Below, in pieces: positions 1 through 7,412 of a stretch of 10,922 nt of DNA. The position numbers were made by a program, and so were the translations under genes. The notes under the pieces are model-generated. The model was not told the DNA's origin. It was given only the letters and a program-made list of their open reading frames with translations, and ran no database searches. How positions within the stretch are numbered: position 1 is the first letter of the stretch; each line of letters opens with the position of its first letter. The stretch is from Bacteroidales bacterium. GTDB taxonomy: Bacteria; Bacteroidota; Bacteroidia; Bacteroidales; JAADGE01. The stretch lies in NCBI GenBank assembly GCA_029934265.1, contig JAOZMN010000072.1:1-10922 (forward strand). The letters run 5' to 3'.

Positions 1-1031
1 ACAATAACTTTCGATATTTTATAAGTTTCAGCTTCAAGATAAGGACCGAATACCGCACCGGAATCAGATAATGCACTAAATGCAAAACTGTCAAGTTCCG
101 GATAACTTATTTCTCCTGTTTTAAAATGTTTGTTATCTAAAGAAATATCCGAATTTCTGCTCGAAAAAGCCGACATATTATCTTTGTCCGTATTTTTAAA
201 TTCTTCTATTAATTTGGAAACATATTTTTTTGCATCTTTCTTATCGTCGTCTGAAGGTACAACATCAAACGAAATATATGCTATATCTCTTGTGTATTCT
301 TGTTCAAAATCGTTTTTATTTTCTTTGTAATATTTTTGAATATCGGCATCATTTACCGTTACAGTACTGTCAGGAATTAAGCTGTATTTTTTCACGACAT
401 ATTCAAAATCCACCAAATAATTTCTTTCGGAATAGGTACTTTTAGCTTCAAGGTCTGTAACATTTATTCCTTTGGCTATTAATGTTTTGTATTTTCCGAA
501 TTTTCGGTTCTTTTCTATTTCACTTTCAAGATATTTTCCGAAAAGTTTTGTATTCGGGTCTTTATCCATATTTTGAAAAAAGTTAATTGCTTGTGCCGAC
601 TCGTATTGCCCTGTTTCTCTGTTTGAAAACATTTGCTTGAGTATGGCGGCAGGTTGCATTGTTGTTCCTTTTACCAACTCACCAAGTTCCGGCGCAGTTA
701 CATCAATTCCGAGGTCTTCATAAGTTTCTTTCAGAAGAAATTCCTGTACCATTTGTTGCCAAATTTGAGTACGTATGCCTTTAACGGTAGATTCATCAAG
801 AGAGGTCTTTCCCATCTGAATTTTATAAATTTCGGACAAGTTGTTTATACGACCTTGGTATTCTTTTATATCAACCGACTCTCCGTCAATTTCGGCAACT
901 TGATTTTGCGGTCCGGAGAATAAACTTCTTCCGTTTTTTATAAGGTCGCCGAGAATAAACGCAAATAATGCAAATCCTATAATAATTGCCAATAATTTTC
1001 CTCTTTTTCTAATGTTCTCTAATGTAGCCAT
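1..1031 (-). CDS. PpiD/SurA-like peptidyl-prolyl isomerase, membrane-anchored, N-terminal part (C-terminus beyond left edge)
   Basis: The reading frame is open from an ATG at 1031 to the window edge, giving 343 visible residues. It starts MATLENIRKRGKLLAIIIGF: a short basic cytoplasmic tail, then one membrane helix at about residues 13-32, then a long soluble helical region (for example IWQQMVQEFLLKETYEDLGI) typical of the SurA N-terminal chaperone domain in Bacteroidetes PpiD-like proteins. The last visible residues, around GAVFGPYLEAETYKISKV, resemble the segment that in this family precedes the parvulin PPIase domain, which would lie outside the window. Family knowledge: such proteins sit in the inner membrane with the chaperone part in the periplasm and assist folding of exported proteins. 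The gene is divergent from the thioredoxin-like gene at 1596. I found no clear TAnnTTTG promoter ahead of it. A 14-bp perfect palindrome lies 15-28 bp upstream of the start. PPIase activity is inferred from family only. Confidence 0.85.
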   Translation of the reverse strand, partial: MATLENIRKRGKLLAIIIGFALFAFILGDLIKNGRSLFSGPQNQVAEIDGESVDIKEYQGRINNLSEIYKIQMGKTSLDESTVKGIRTQIWQQMVQEFLLKETYEDLGIDVTAPELGELVKGTTMQPAAILKQMFSNRETGQYESAQAINFFQNMDKDPNTKLFGKYLESEIEKNRKFGKYKTLIAKGINVTDLEAKSTYSERNYLVDFEYVVKKYSLIPDSTVTVNDADIQKYYKENKNDFEQEYTRDIAYISFDVVPSDDDKKDAKKYVSKLIEEFKNTDKDNMSAFSSRNSDISLDNKHFKTGEISYPELDSFAFSALSDSGAVFGPYLEAETYKISKVI

Positions 1032-1045
1032 TTCAAATAAATTAA

Positions 1046-1059
1046 CCCGAAATTTCGGG
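1046..1059. repeat. perfect 14-bp palindrome upstream of the PpiD-like gene
   Basis: CCCGAAATTTCGGG reads identically on both strands and lies 15-28 bp before the ATG at 1031. It could be an operator for a dimeric regulator or part of a leader hairpin. Nothing in the sequence decides between these. Confidence 0.6.
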
Positions 1060-1098
1060 GAATAATAATTTCTTAAATTTAAGGTCTTCGACCTATTC

Positions 1099-1134
1099 AA
1101 TGTTGCTTACGCACTCGTACAAATATCTATAAAT
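1099..1134 (+). repeat. dispersed repeat C, copy 1 (36 bp)
   Basis: It begins AATGTTGCTTACGCACTCGT and ends CTATAAAT. It matches the reverse complement of 8970-9005 without gaps at 31 of 36 positions by my count. It is immediately preceded by a hairpin, AAGGTC-TTC-GACCT (1081-1094). It is non-coding and its function is unknown. Confidence 0.65.
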
Positions 1135-1166
1135 TTACTTATGAGATAAGTCTAATAAGTAAATTT
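1131..1166. repeat. 11-bp AT-rich stem-loop with an alternative nested pairing
   Basis: AAATTTACTTA (1131-1141) pairs perfectly with TAAGTAAATTT (1156-1166) across a 14-nt loop. The loop contains a second TAAGT (1147-1151) that could instead pair with ACTTA (1137-1141). A T-run (1164-1169) follows on the plus strand, so it looks terminator-like, but no plus-strand gene ends just upstream. It directly abuts repeat A copy 1. Confidence 0.5.
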
Positions 1167-1270
1167 TTTCGCAATCAGACCCATAGGGTTTTAATTAAAA
1201 GACTGTAAATTAAATATTTAGATTTATTAAATTTTATTAAATCAAACCATAAAAGTCTTTTTATACCGAA
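1160..1270 (+). repeat. dispersed repeat A, copy 1 (111 bp, plus orientation, degenerate right arm)
   Basis: The core is 1177-1258 (82 bp), bounded by AGACCCATAGGGTTT on the left and AAACCATAAAAGTCT on the right. The intact arms of the other copies are exact inverted repeats, while this copy has one change in the left arm and three in the right. Conserved flanks extend the unit: a T-run with CGCAATC before it and TTTTATACCGAA after it. The core matches the reverse complement of copy 2 at about 74 of 82 positions with no indels. It lies in a divergent gap, so here it does not terminate either neighbouring gene. Confidence 0.8.
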
Positions 1271-1316
1271 CTCACCTATTATAAATAAACACATAGAAAC
1301 TTCAGTAAAAATACTT

Positions 1317-1383
1317 AAGGTCTCAGACCTTTTTAACAGAACATACAAAAACCGGTGCGAAAAAACTTTTATATTAGTACTTA
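1317..1383 (+). repeat. dispersed repeat B, copy 1 (two conserved blocks)
   Basis: The head block AAGGTCTCAGACCTTTTTAA starts at 1317. It contains a hairpin AAGGTCT-C-AGACCTT followed by a T-run, so it resembles an intrinsic terminator. The tail block at 1361-1383 (AAAAACTTTT, then ATATTAGTACTTA) recurs with one mismatch in reverse orientation at 5789-5811. The spacer between head and tail is not conserved. Confidence 0.55.
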
Positions 1384-1501
1384 CATATAATATATGCACG
1401 CTCGATAAAAAATTCAGGGCACAAATATAAATAAAATAAGTTTGTATAAAAATAAGTTTTACAGTTTTGAATTGTTTTTTATTATAAAAATATTTTTTTA
1501 A

Positions 1502-1509
1502 TACATTTG
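1502..1509 (+). promoter_or_regulatory. candidate Bacteroidetes -7 box for the operon at 1596
   Basis: TACATTTG matches the TAnnTTTG -7 consensus of Bacteroidetes primary sigma factor promoters exactly and lies 86 bp before the ATG at 1596. I see no well-spaced TTTG -33 box; the nearest, at 1466-1469, is too far upstream. In DNA this AT-rich the match could be chance. Confidence 0.4.
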
Positions 1510-1595
1510 CGAAAAAGTAATACCGTAAAAATATTCGGTATCTTAATTTTTTATTATTATCAAAAGTTTTACTTTAACCTGAATAAATCATTAAA

Positions 1596-2903
1596 ATGCG
1601 AAATGTTTTTTTATTTTTCTTAATAACAATAAATTTCGGACAGCTTTTCGGACAAGTATATAATATTTCCGTAAAGATAAAAGATGCTAATTCAGAATTG
1701 ATACAACTTGCTTATTATTATCAAGATAAGCAATACGTTGTCGAACAAAAAAAGACAAATAAAAACGGTGAAATTATATTTTCCGGAAAAAATAAACTTC
1801 CAAGAGGAATATATATGATTACAATGCCTTCAAAACAAATGTATTTCGACATATTGCTTGCCGATGACCAAGTTTTTGAAATAAAAGCAGATACAACCGG
1901 AACAGTCGAAAAAATAAAAATTAAAGGCTCGGAAGAAAATAAACTTTTTTTCGATTATGAAATAAAAACCGCCAAATTCAATTCTCTTATGCAAGAATTG
2001 AACAAGTACAATAAAGACAGCCTCATCTATAAAGAAAAACATGAATACATAAGCAATGGAATTTCAAAAATAAGGAAAGAATATTCCGAAAAATATCCTA
2101 ACACTCTGCTCACAAAACTCATTAACGCAATGGACGTACCCGACGAGCCGGACAAGTTATGGTCGAAAATCGATTTTAACGAAACCGGACTTATACGAAC
2201 TCCGTTTTTTGAAACAATTCTACTCACACACATTGCAAGAAATATCGAAAAAGGAGCTTATAAAATAATATCCGAAAACAATATACTTCTTAAAAATGCT
2301 TCCATAAATCCTGAAATGCTCAAATATATTGCATTTTATTTTCTTACATTTTACAGAACGCATCAACGCAACGGAATAAACGAAGTTTTTGTTAATCTTT
2401 CTGATAATTATTTCCTTAACGGAAAAATAAAAAATTTAGACGACAAAATAATTAAAATGGTAAAAGAACAACGAGATATTTTTGCCTCTTCGATGATTAA
2501 CGCAAAAGCAAAAAACGTAAAACTTGCCGATATGAAAGGCGATTCTGTTTCTTTGTATGATTACAAAAGCAAATATATACTTGTTTATTTTTGGTCGTCC
2601 GGTTGCGGACATTGCGAAAAAGCAAGCGACTACATGAAAGAAAATTACAAAAAAATTAAACGTAAAGGTTTTGAAATTTTTGCAATTAATTCAAATGAAA
2701 AAAACTTTCCTCGTTTGGAAAAATATATAAACGAAAACCCGATGCCTTGGGAAATATATCACGATTTCAAAAACACATCACGTTGCAAAGAATATTATTA
2801 CGCAGTAAATTCACCACTGATTTATGTCCTGAATAAAGAACGAATAATTATCAATAAATTAAGCGGGCATGAACAAATTATCGACTTTGTGAAAAAGCTT
2901 TGA
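1596..2903 (+). CDS. secreted TlpA-type thioredoxin-fold protein with DUF4369-like N-terminal region
   Basis: 435 residues. It starts with a cleavable-looking signal peptide (MRNVFLFFLITINFGQLFGQ); there is no lipobox cysteine. Residues 22-110 look like the beta-rich DUF4369 domain that precedes many Bacteroidetes thioredoxin proteins (VYNISVKIKDANSELIQLAY; KKTNKNGEIIFSG). A helical middle (about 115-300) leads into a thioredoxin-like domain at about 305-435. That domain has the active site WSSGCGHCEKA (CGHC, Cys337/Cys340) and a cis-proline loop VNSPLIYVL (Pro407). Family members act in the periplasm as thiol-disulfide reductases or oxidoreductases; the substrate cannot be told from sequence. 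It ends 65 bp before mutL on the same strand and is probably co-transcribed with it. That spacer has AT-rich, loosely repeated phrases (CAATGAATAA, CAATGTATAA, AATGAACAGT) and no recognisable promoter. Confidence 0.85.
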   Translation: MRNVFLFFLITINFGQLFGQVYNISVKIKDANSELIQLAYYYQDKQYVVEQKKTNKNGEIIFSGKNKLPRGIYMITMPSKQMYFDILLADDQVFEIKADTTGTVEKIKIKGSEENKLFFDYEIKTAKFNSLMQELNKYNKDSLIYKEKHEYISNGISKIRKEYSEKYPNTLLTKLINAMDVPDEPDKLWSKIDFNETGLIRTPFFETILLTHIARNIEKGAYKIISENNILLKNASINPEMLKYIAFYFLTFYRTHQRNGINEVFVNLSDNYFLNGKIKNLDDKIIKMVKEQRDIFASSMINAKAKNVKLADMKGDSVSLYDYKSKYILVYFWSSGCGHCEKASDYMKENYKKIKRKGFEIFAINSNEKNFPRLEKYINENPMPWEIYHDFKNTSRCKEYYYAVNSPLIYVLNKERIIINKLSGHEQIIDFVKKL

Positions 2904-2968
2904 CAATAAACAAATTACAATGAATAAATAACAATGTATAATGAACAGTTAATAAAAAAAATGACAAA

Positions 2969-4786
2969 ATGTCTGACATAATACAACTTTTACCCGATTC
3001 CGTAGCAAATCAGATAGCCGCCGGCGAAGTTATACAACGTCCGGCATCGGTAATTAAAGAACTGATAGAGAACGCAGTTGATGCCGGTGCAGATAACATT
3101 TCCGTAACCGTAAAAGATGCCGGAAAAACTTTAATACAAATTACCGACAACGGAAGCGGAATGTCCCCGACCGATGCCAGACTTTCATTTGAACGTCATG
3201 CAACTTCAAAAATACAAAAAGCAGAAGATTTATTTTCGATAAATACAATGGGCTTTCGAGGCGAAGCCCTTGCATCTATTGCCGCCATTGCTCATGTTGA
3301 ACTCAAAACTCGTTTGCACGAAGAAGAAATAGGAACACACCTTATTATAAAAGGGTCAGAAGTTATTAGTCAAGAACCGGTTGCTTGCTCGACGGGAAGT
3401 TCAATGTCCGTAAAAAATTTATTCTATAATATTCCGGCAAGACGAAAATTCTTAAAAAAAAATGCAACAGAACTTACACACATTATTAATGAATTTCGCA
3501 AAGTTGCATTTACACGTCCGGATATAGACTTGACTTTAATTCACAACGAAAATACAATTTACAAACTCGAAAAGGGAACAAGACAACAGCGAATTATCGG
3601 ACTTATGGGAAAAAATACCGGTAAACATTTGATTCCGATAAATTCAAAAACAAGTATTATCGAAATTTCAGGTTTTATCGGCAAACCTGAAATTGCAAAA
3701 AAAGTAAAACCCGACACCTATTTCTTTGTAAATAACCGTTATATGCGACACCCTTATTTTCATAAAGCGGTAACTTCAGCTTACGAAAGAATTATTGGAG
3801 ACGGTACAATTCCTGCATATTTTTTATATATAAATGTTTCTCCGGAAATTATTGATATTAATATTCACCCTCAAAAAACGGAAATTAATTTTGAAAATTC
3901 ACCGGCAATTTTTCAGATAATAAGAGCAACTGTGCGGGAAGGACTCGGGAAATTTAACATCGTTCCCTCCATTGATTTTCAAGGTGCAATAAGCATTCCT
4001 CACACCAATAAAGATAAGCAATACGAAATGCCGGAACTCGATATAAACAAAAGTTTCAACCCTTTTGCAGAAGAATACGGAAATAAAGAACAAACCGGGA
4101 AAACATATTTTCCTTCTTATAATAAAGGACAAAAAAGAACTGATTTCGGTAATTGGGAAGAACTTTACAAAGGTTTCGACCAAGATGAAACCGGTCAACA
4201 AAATTTAGATACCGAAAAAAGTATTTTCGGCGGTAATTTTTTTCAAATTCAAAATAAATATATTATTTGCCAAACAGAAGCCGGTCTTACAATTATTGAC
4301 CAAAAAAGGGCACATCAAAGAATTTTGTACAATGAATTTATGGAAATAAAAAAAATCGGCAAAATTCCTATACAAAAACTTTTATATCCGGAAAGTATAA
4401 CTTTAAAACCCGATGATTTTGCAATTTTTTACGAACTTAAAAACGAAATTACAGAAGCCGGATTTGATATTCAACTTACCGTAAAAAATGAGCTTATAAT
4501 AAAAGGTGTTCCGGGTATTTTTTCGGAAATAAATATCGGTAAAACCATAAACACTCTTATAAACGATATAAAATCGGAATTTGAAGACATAAAAAAACGC
4601 TCGAAAGAAAAAATGGCTGAATTACTCGCAAAAGCATATTCTATCGACTACGGAAAAAAACTTGAAAATAAAGAAATATCAGAACTTCTTACCAAACTTT
4701 TTGCAAGTAAAACTCCAAATTATTCGCCAAGCAACAAATTAATTATAAAAAATATTACTTTTGATGAAATTTCCAAGTATTTCTAA
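2969..4786 (+). CDS. mutL: DNA mismatch repair protein MutL
   Basis: 605 residues, a normal MutL length. The N-terminal GHKL ATPase is complete: LPDSVANQIAAGEVIQRPAS at the start, KELIENAVDAGA with predicted catalytic Glu31, DNGSGM (60-65), TMGFRGEALASI (93-104) and NLFYNIPARRKFLK (150-163). A transducer domain follows, with NIHPQKTEI near 298-306, then a variable linker and a C-terminal dimerisation domain. MutL couples MutS mismatch recognition to strand incision and excision. The endonuclease motif DQHA(X)2E(X)4E is not intact: it reads DQKRAHQRILYNE from residue 444. The usual C-terminal CPHGRP-type motif is SPSNKL. Nicking activity is therefore doubtful. The ATG at 2969 is chosen because the upstream ATG at 2961 leads straight to a stop. 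The next gene, a rhomboid, is a familiar mutL neighbour in Bacteroidetes as I recall it. Confidence 0.97.
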   Translation: MSDIIQLLPDSVANQIAAGEVIQRPASVIKELIENAVDAGADNISVTVKDAGKTLIQITDNGSGMSPTDARLSFERHATSKIQKAEDLFSINTMGFRGEALASIAAIAHVELKTRLHEEEIGTHLIIKGSEVISQEPVACSTGSSMSVKNLFYNIPARRKFLKKNATELTHIINEFRKVAFTRPDIDLTLIHNENTIYKLEKGTRQQRIIGLMGKNTGKHLIPINSKTSIIEISGFIGKPEIAKKVKPDTYFFVNNRYMRHPYFHKAVTSAYERIIGDGTIPAYFLYINVSPEIIDINIHPQKTEINFENSPAIFQIIRATVREGLGKFNIVPSIDFQGAISIPHTNKDKQYEMPELDINKSFNPFAEEYGNKEQTGKTYFPSYNKGQKRTDFGNWEELYKGFDQDETGQQNLDTEKSIFGGNFFQIQNKYIICQTEAGLTIIDQKRAHQRILYNEFMEIKKIGKIPIQKLLYPESITLKPDDFAIFYELKNEITEAGFDIQLTVKNELIIKGVPGIFSEINIGKTINTLINDIKSEFEDIKKRSKEKMAELLAKAYSIDYGKKLENKEISELLTKLFASKTPNYSPSNKLIIKNITFDEISKYF

Positions 4787-4894
4787 CGCCGTACAATGAA
4801 CAATATTAAACTTAGATTTTATATTCATATAGTTTTCCAAAAATCAATAAAGTTTACAATTTCAAAACTTCAAAATTTTACAAATTAAAGTATA

Positions 4895-5647
4895 ATGAAC
4901 ATAAAAGATTTTTTTGCAAACTTACCGACAATGGTAAAATATCTGCTCATTACAAATGTGGCAGTACTCGCTTTCGGATTTTTACTCGAAACAGTAACCC
5001 AAATAGATTTATCGAGAGAAATTGGTTTATACTATTTCAAATCGGAAGCATTCCGACCGTATCAAATATTTACGCATATGTTTATGCACGGCGGTTTCAT
5101 GCACTTACTTTTCAATATGTATGCCTTGTGGATGTTCGGGCAAGTAATTGAAAGAGTCTGGGGAGCAAAACGATTTTTGATATATTATATGGTTACAGGA
5201 CTCGGCGCTGCGGCTCTGCATACTTTGGTTAATCATTTTGAAATTCAAAATTTAATGTCAGAACTTTCACAAGAAGAAATCGGACTTGTAATGAAAGACG
5301 GTTTGAATGCCATAACACAAGGAAAAAACTTTATCGACCCTCAACTTGCAAAATTGAACCTTGCTTTAAATATCCCTGTGGTTGGTGCTTCCGGAGCAGT
5401 TTTCGGATTATTGCTTGCTTTCGGAATGCTTTTCCCGAATGCCGAACTTATGATGTTTTTTGTCCCTTTTCCGATAAAAGCAAAATATTTTGTAATAGGA
5501 TACGGACTTATAGAACTTTTCAGCGGTATTGCCGACCGACCGGGCGATAATATTGCACATTACGCACACTTGGGAGGTATGATTTTCGGATTTATATTAA
5601 TAAAATTATGGGGAAAAGGAACAAATCAAAACGTAAGATTTATGTAA
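4895..5647 (+). CDS. rhomboid-family intramembrane serine protease
   Basis: 250 residues with about six hydrophobic helices. It shows the rhomboid signature: HMFMHGGFMHLLFNMYALWM (61-80, containing the conserved His/Asn face), the active-site GASG with predicted nucleophile Ser166, and AHYAHLGGM with predicted catalytic His225. The loop at about 113-155 (EIQNLMSELSQEEIGLVMKD and following) is long and hydrophilic between membrane segments, unlike the compact E. coli GlpG core. Family role: cleavage of membrane protein helices within the inner membrane; the substrate is unknown. It lies 108 bp after mutL on the same strand. That spacer has no TAnnTTTG box I can see, so read-through from upstream is plausible. 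It ends only 5 bp before repeat A copy 2. Confidence 0.93.
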   Translation: MNIKDFFANLPTMVKYLLITNVAVLAFGFLLETVTQIDLSREIGLYYFKSEAFRPYQIFTHMFMHGGFMHLLFNMYALWMFGQVIERVWGAKRFLIYYMVTGLGAAALHTLVNHFEIQNLMSELSQEEIGLVMKDGLNAITQGKNFIDPQLAKLNLALNIPVVGASGAVFGLLLAFGMLFPNAELMMFFVPFPIKAKYFVIGYGLIELFSGIADRPGDNIAHYAHLGGMIFGFILIKLWGKGTNQNVRFM

Positions 5648-5651
5648 TGTA

Positions 5652-5762
5652 TTCGATATAAAAAGACCCTTAGGGTTTGATTTAACAAAATTTAATAAAT
5701 TTTAATGTTTAATTTACAGTCTTTTAATTAAAACCCTAAGGGTCTGATTGCGAAAAAATATA
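5652..5762 (-). repeat. dispersed repeat A, copy 2 (111 bp, minus orientation)
   Basis: On the minus strand the core spans 5745 to 5664 (82 bp), with arms AGACCCTTAGGGTTT and AAACCCTAAGGGTCT, a perfect 15-bp inverted repeat. The flanks match the other copies: a T-run plus CGCAATC on one side and TTTTATATCGAA on the other. Each arm is itself an almost perfect palindrome (ACCCT-T-AGGGT). It sits between the convergent rhomboid gene and cysS, with its T-run end pointing away from cysS. Confidence 0.85.
5660..5676 (-). terminator. possible terminator for cysS formed by one end of repeat A copy 2
   Basis: On the minus strand ACCC-TAA-GGGT is followed by C and five T residues. The 4-bp stem is short, but the 15-bp arms of the whole element could pair and end at the same T-run. 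It is about 190 bp beyond the cysS stop. Confidence 0.3.
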
Positions 5763-5788
5763 GCAATTCAGACATTCAATTATCCTTT

Positions 5789-5866
5789 TAAGTACTAATA
5801 CAAAAGTTTTTCCGGATTAAATTTTTACAAATACAGCTTTGTCTCATTAAAAAGGCAGGAGACCTT
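5789..5866 (-). repeat. dispersed repeat B, copy 2 (two conserved blocks)
   Basis: On the minus strand the head block AAGGTCTCCTGCCTTTTTAA begins at 5866, inside the cysS stop codon. The tail block (AAAAACTTTT, then GTATTAGTACTTA) spans 5811 to 5789, with one mismatch to 1361-1383. The head keeps AAGG/CCTT pairing plus a T-run and might act as a weak cysS terminator. Here block B precedes element A in the minus direction, whereas in the first gap B follows A. Confidence 0.5.
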
Positions 5867-7340
5867 ATTCTTTCAGCTCCCATTCAAAACCGTCTTTTTT
5901 ATCTTTTACGGCTATTCCGATTTTATTTAATTCGTTTCTGATTTTATCCGAAAGCTCGAAATTTTTATTTTGTTTTGCTTCCATTCTCAAATTTAACATT
6001 AAATCTACGACTTCCGACATTTTATCGCTACCGGATTCTTTATTTTCGGAAATTTCATTTTTTAATCCGAGTATATCGGCAGAAATTTCTTTATAAAGTT
6101 TTTGCAGTTCTTCCAAATCGTTTTTACTGATTTTTTCTTTGCCGTCGGATACTGAATTAATAAGACGTATTCCGTCGAAAAGATGCGAAATTAAAACGGG
6201 AGTATTAAAATCATCGTTTAAAGCCGAAAAGCATTTTTCTTTTATTTCTTGAACATTAAAAGTACTTTTTTCTGAAGTTTTCAAAGTTTTCAAAGTTTCC
6301 ATTCCTTTGAAAAGTCTTTGCAGACCTTTTTCGGAGGCTTGCAGAGCTTTATTTGAAAAATCAAGCGGTTTTCTGTAATGTGCCTGAAACATAAAAAATC
6401 TTATTGTCTGCGGACTGTATGCTTTTTCGAGCAAATCGTGATTTCCGGAAAAAAGCTCGTCCAAAGTGATGAAATTTCCGAGCGATTTTCCCATTTTTTG
6501 TCCTTCGATGGTTATCATGTTGTTGTGCATCCAGCGTTTTACGGCGTGTTTGCCGGTTGCGGCTTTCGATTGTGCAATTTCGCATTCATGGTGCGGAAAT
6601 TGTAAATCCAAACCTCCGCCGTGAATATCAAATTCTTCACCAAGGTATTTCGTACTCATTACCGAACATTCGAGATGCCAACCGGGAAATCCTACGCTCC
6701 AAGGAGATTCCCATTTCATAATATGCTCCGATGTTGCTTTTTTCCATAAAGCAAAATCAAGACTGCTTTGTTTTTCACTTTGTCCGTCCAATTCTCTTGT
6801 GCCGGCTTGCAAGTCTTCTATAACTCTGCCGGAAAGTACACCGTAATTATTAGTTTCCGAGTATTTCTTGACATCAAAATATACCGAGCCGTTTATTTCA
6901 TAAGCATATCCGTTATTAACTATTTTTTTTATCATTTCGATTTGCTCGATAATATGTCCCGATGCGGTCGGTTCGATACTTGGCGGAAGTGTATTTAGTT
7001 GTCGCATATTCCTGTGATAATCAATAGTATATTGCTGTACAATTTCCATTGGTTCAACTTGTTCGAGACGTGCTTTTTTTGCAATTTTGTCTTCACCGCT
7101 GTCTGCATCGTTTTCAAGGTGTCCTACATCTGTAATATTGCGAACGTATCGAACTTTATACCCCAAATATTTTAAATATCTGAAAAGCAAATCGAAAGTA
7201 ACTCCCGGACGTGCGTGTCCGAGATGTGCATCGCCGTAAACCGTAGGTCCGCAAACGTAAAGTCCTACAAAAGGAGCGTTTAAGGGTTTGAAAATTTCTT
7301 TTTTGCGAGTTAATGTGTTGTATATTTGTAAATCGTTCAT
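5865..7340 (-). CDS. cysS: cysteinyl-tRNA synthetase
   Basis: 491 residues from the ATG at 7340 (MNDLQIYNTLTRKKEIF). It charges tRNA-Cys with cysteine in the cytoplasm as a class I synthetase. All hallmarks are visible: YVCGPTVYGDAHLGHARP with the HIGH-type motif HLGH at 39-42, and predicted zinc ligands Cys30, Cys225 (WHLEC), His250 and Glu254 (FPHHECEIAQS), matching the E. coli pattern C28/C209/H234/E238. The KMSKS loop is KMGKSLGNFIT (282-292), followed by AHYRKPLDFS and a C-terminal helical anticodon-binding region. An in-frame ATG at 7382 would add 14 residues. I reject it because that stretch is not family-like and a candidate -7 box at 7380-7387 would place the transcript start downstream of it. 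The gene is divergent from glpD, and its stop codon overlaps a repeat B hairpin. Confidence 0.97.
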   Translation of the reverse strand: MNDLQIYNTLTRKKEIFKPLNAPFVGLYVCGPTVYGDAHLGHARPGVTFDLLFRYLKYLGYKVRYVRNITDVGHLENDADSGEDKIAKKARLEQVEPMEIVQQYTIDYHRNMRQLNTLPPSIEPTASGHIIEQIEMIKKIVNNGYAYEINGSVYFDVKKYSETNNYGVLSGRVIEDLQAGTRELDGQSEKQSSLDFALWKKATSEHIMKWESPWSVGFPGWHLECSVMSTKYLGEEFDIHGGGLDLQFPHHECEIAQSKAATGKHAVKRWMHNNMITIEGQKMGKSLGNFITLDELFSGNHDLLEKAYSPQTIRFFMFQAHYRKPLDFSNKALQASEKGLQRLFKGMETLKTLKTSEKSTFNVQEIKEKCFSALNDDFNTPVLISHLFDGIRLINSVSDGKEKISKNDLEELQKLYKEISADILGLKNEISENKESGSDKMSEVVDLMLNLRMEAKQNKNFELSDKIRNELNKIGIAVKDKKDGFEWELKE

Positions 7341-7368
7341 TATGTTTAATTTTAATGTAATGAATTTA

Positions 7369-7376
7369 TATATTTG
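7369..7376 (+). promoter_or_regulatory. candidate -7 box for glpD
   Basis: TATATTTG fits the Bacteroidetes TAnnTTTG consensus exactly and lies 36 bp before the ATG at 7413, implying a leader of roughly 30 nt. A TTTA at 7344-7347, with 21-nt spacing, is a passable -33 partner (consensus TTTG). Confidence 0.55.
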
Positions 7377-7379
7377 CAA

Positions 7380-7387
7380 CAAAATTA
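7380..7387 (-). promoter_or_regulatory. candidate -7 box for cysS
   Basis: On the minus strand this reads TAATTTTG, an exact TAnnTTTG match 39 bp before the cysS ATG at 7340. It is only 3 bp from the oppositely directed glpD box, so RNA polymerase could hardly occupy both at once. No clear -33 element is visible. Confidence 0.45.
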
Positions 7388-7412
7388 TAACTTTCCGGTT
7401 AAATAATATAAT

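Larger units (their letters stand above)
1032..1595. other. 564-bp non-coding divergent gap rich in palindromes and dispersed repeats
   Basis: No credible gene lies here; the longest minus-strand frame (about 74 codons at 1175-1399) runs straight through the repeats and has no recognisable protein features. From left to right the gap holds a perfect palindrome (1046-1059), a small AAGGTC-TTC-GACCT hairpin (1081-1094), a copy of repeat C (1099-1134), an 11-bp stem-loop (1131-1166), repeat A copy 1 (1160-1270), repeat B copy 1 (1317-1383), a very AT-rich stretch, a -7 promoter box (1502-1509) and a short ATACCG/CGGTAT inverted repeat (1520-1541) in the likely leader of the downstream gene. Confidence 0.8.

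Noticed and set aside
1175..1399. Minus-strand frame of 74 codons in the first gap
   Set aside because: It runs through repeats A and B, has low-complexity AT-driven composition and no family features; it is best explained as a chance frame.
2904..2968. Possible tandem repeat of CAATGAATAA-like phrases before mutL
   Set aside because: Units are too degenerate and irregular in spacing to call; similar AT-rich phrases recur at 4793 and could be compositional.
6361..6605. Opposed open frames of about 75 codons inside cysS
   Set aside because: They are shadows of the strongly conserved cysS coding sequence, with no features of their own.
7341..7382. Longer cysS starting at the ATG at 7382
   Set aside because: The 14 extra residues are not like the family N-terminus, and the start would lie at or upstream of the likely transcription start.
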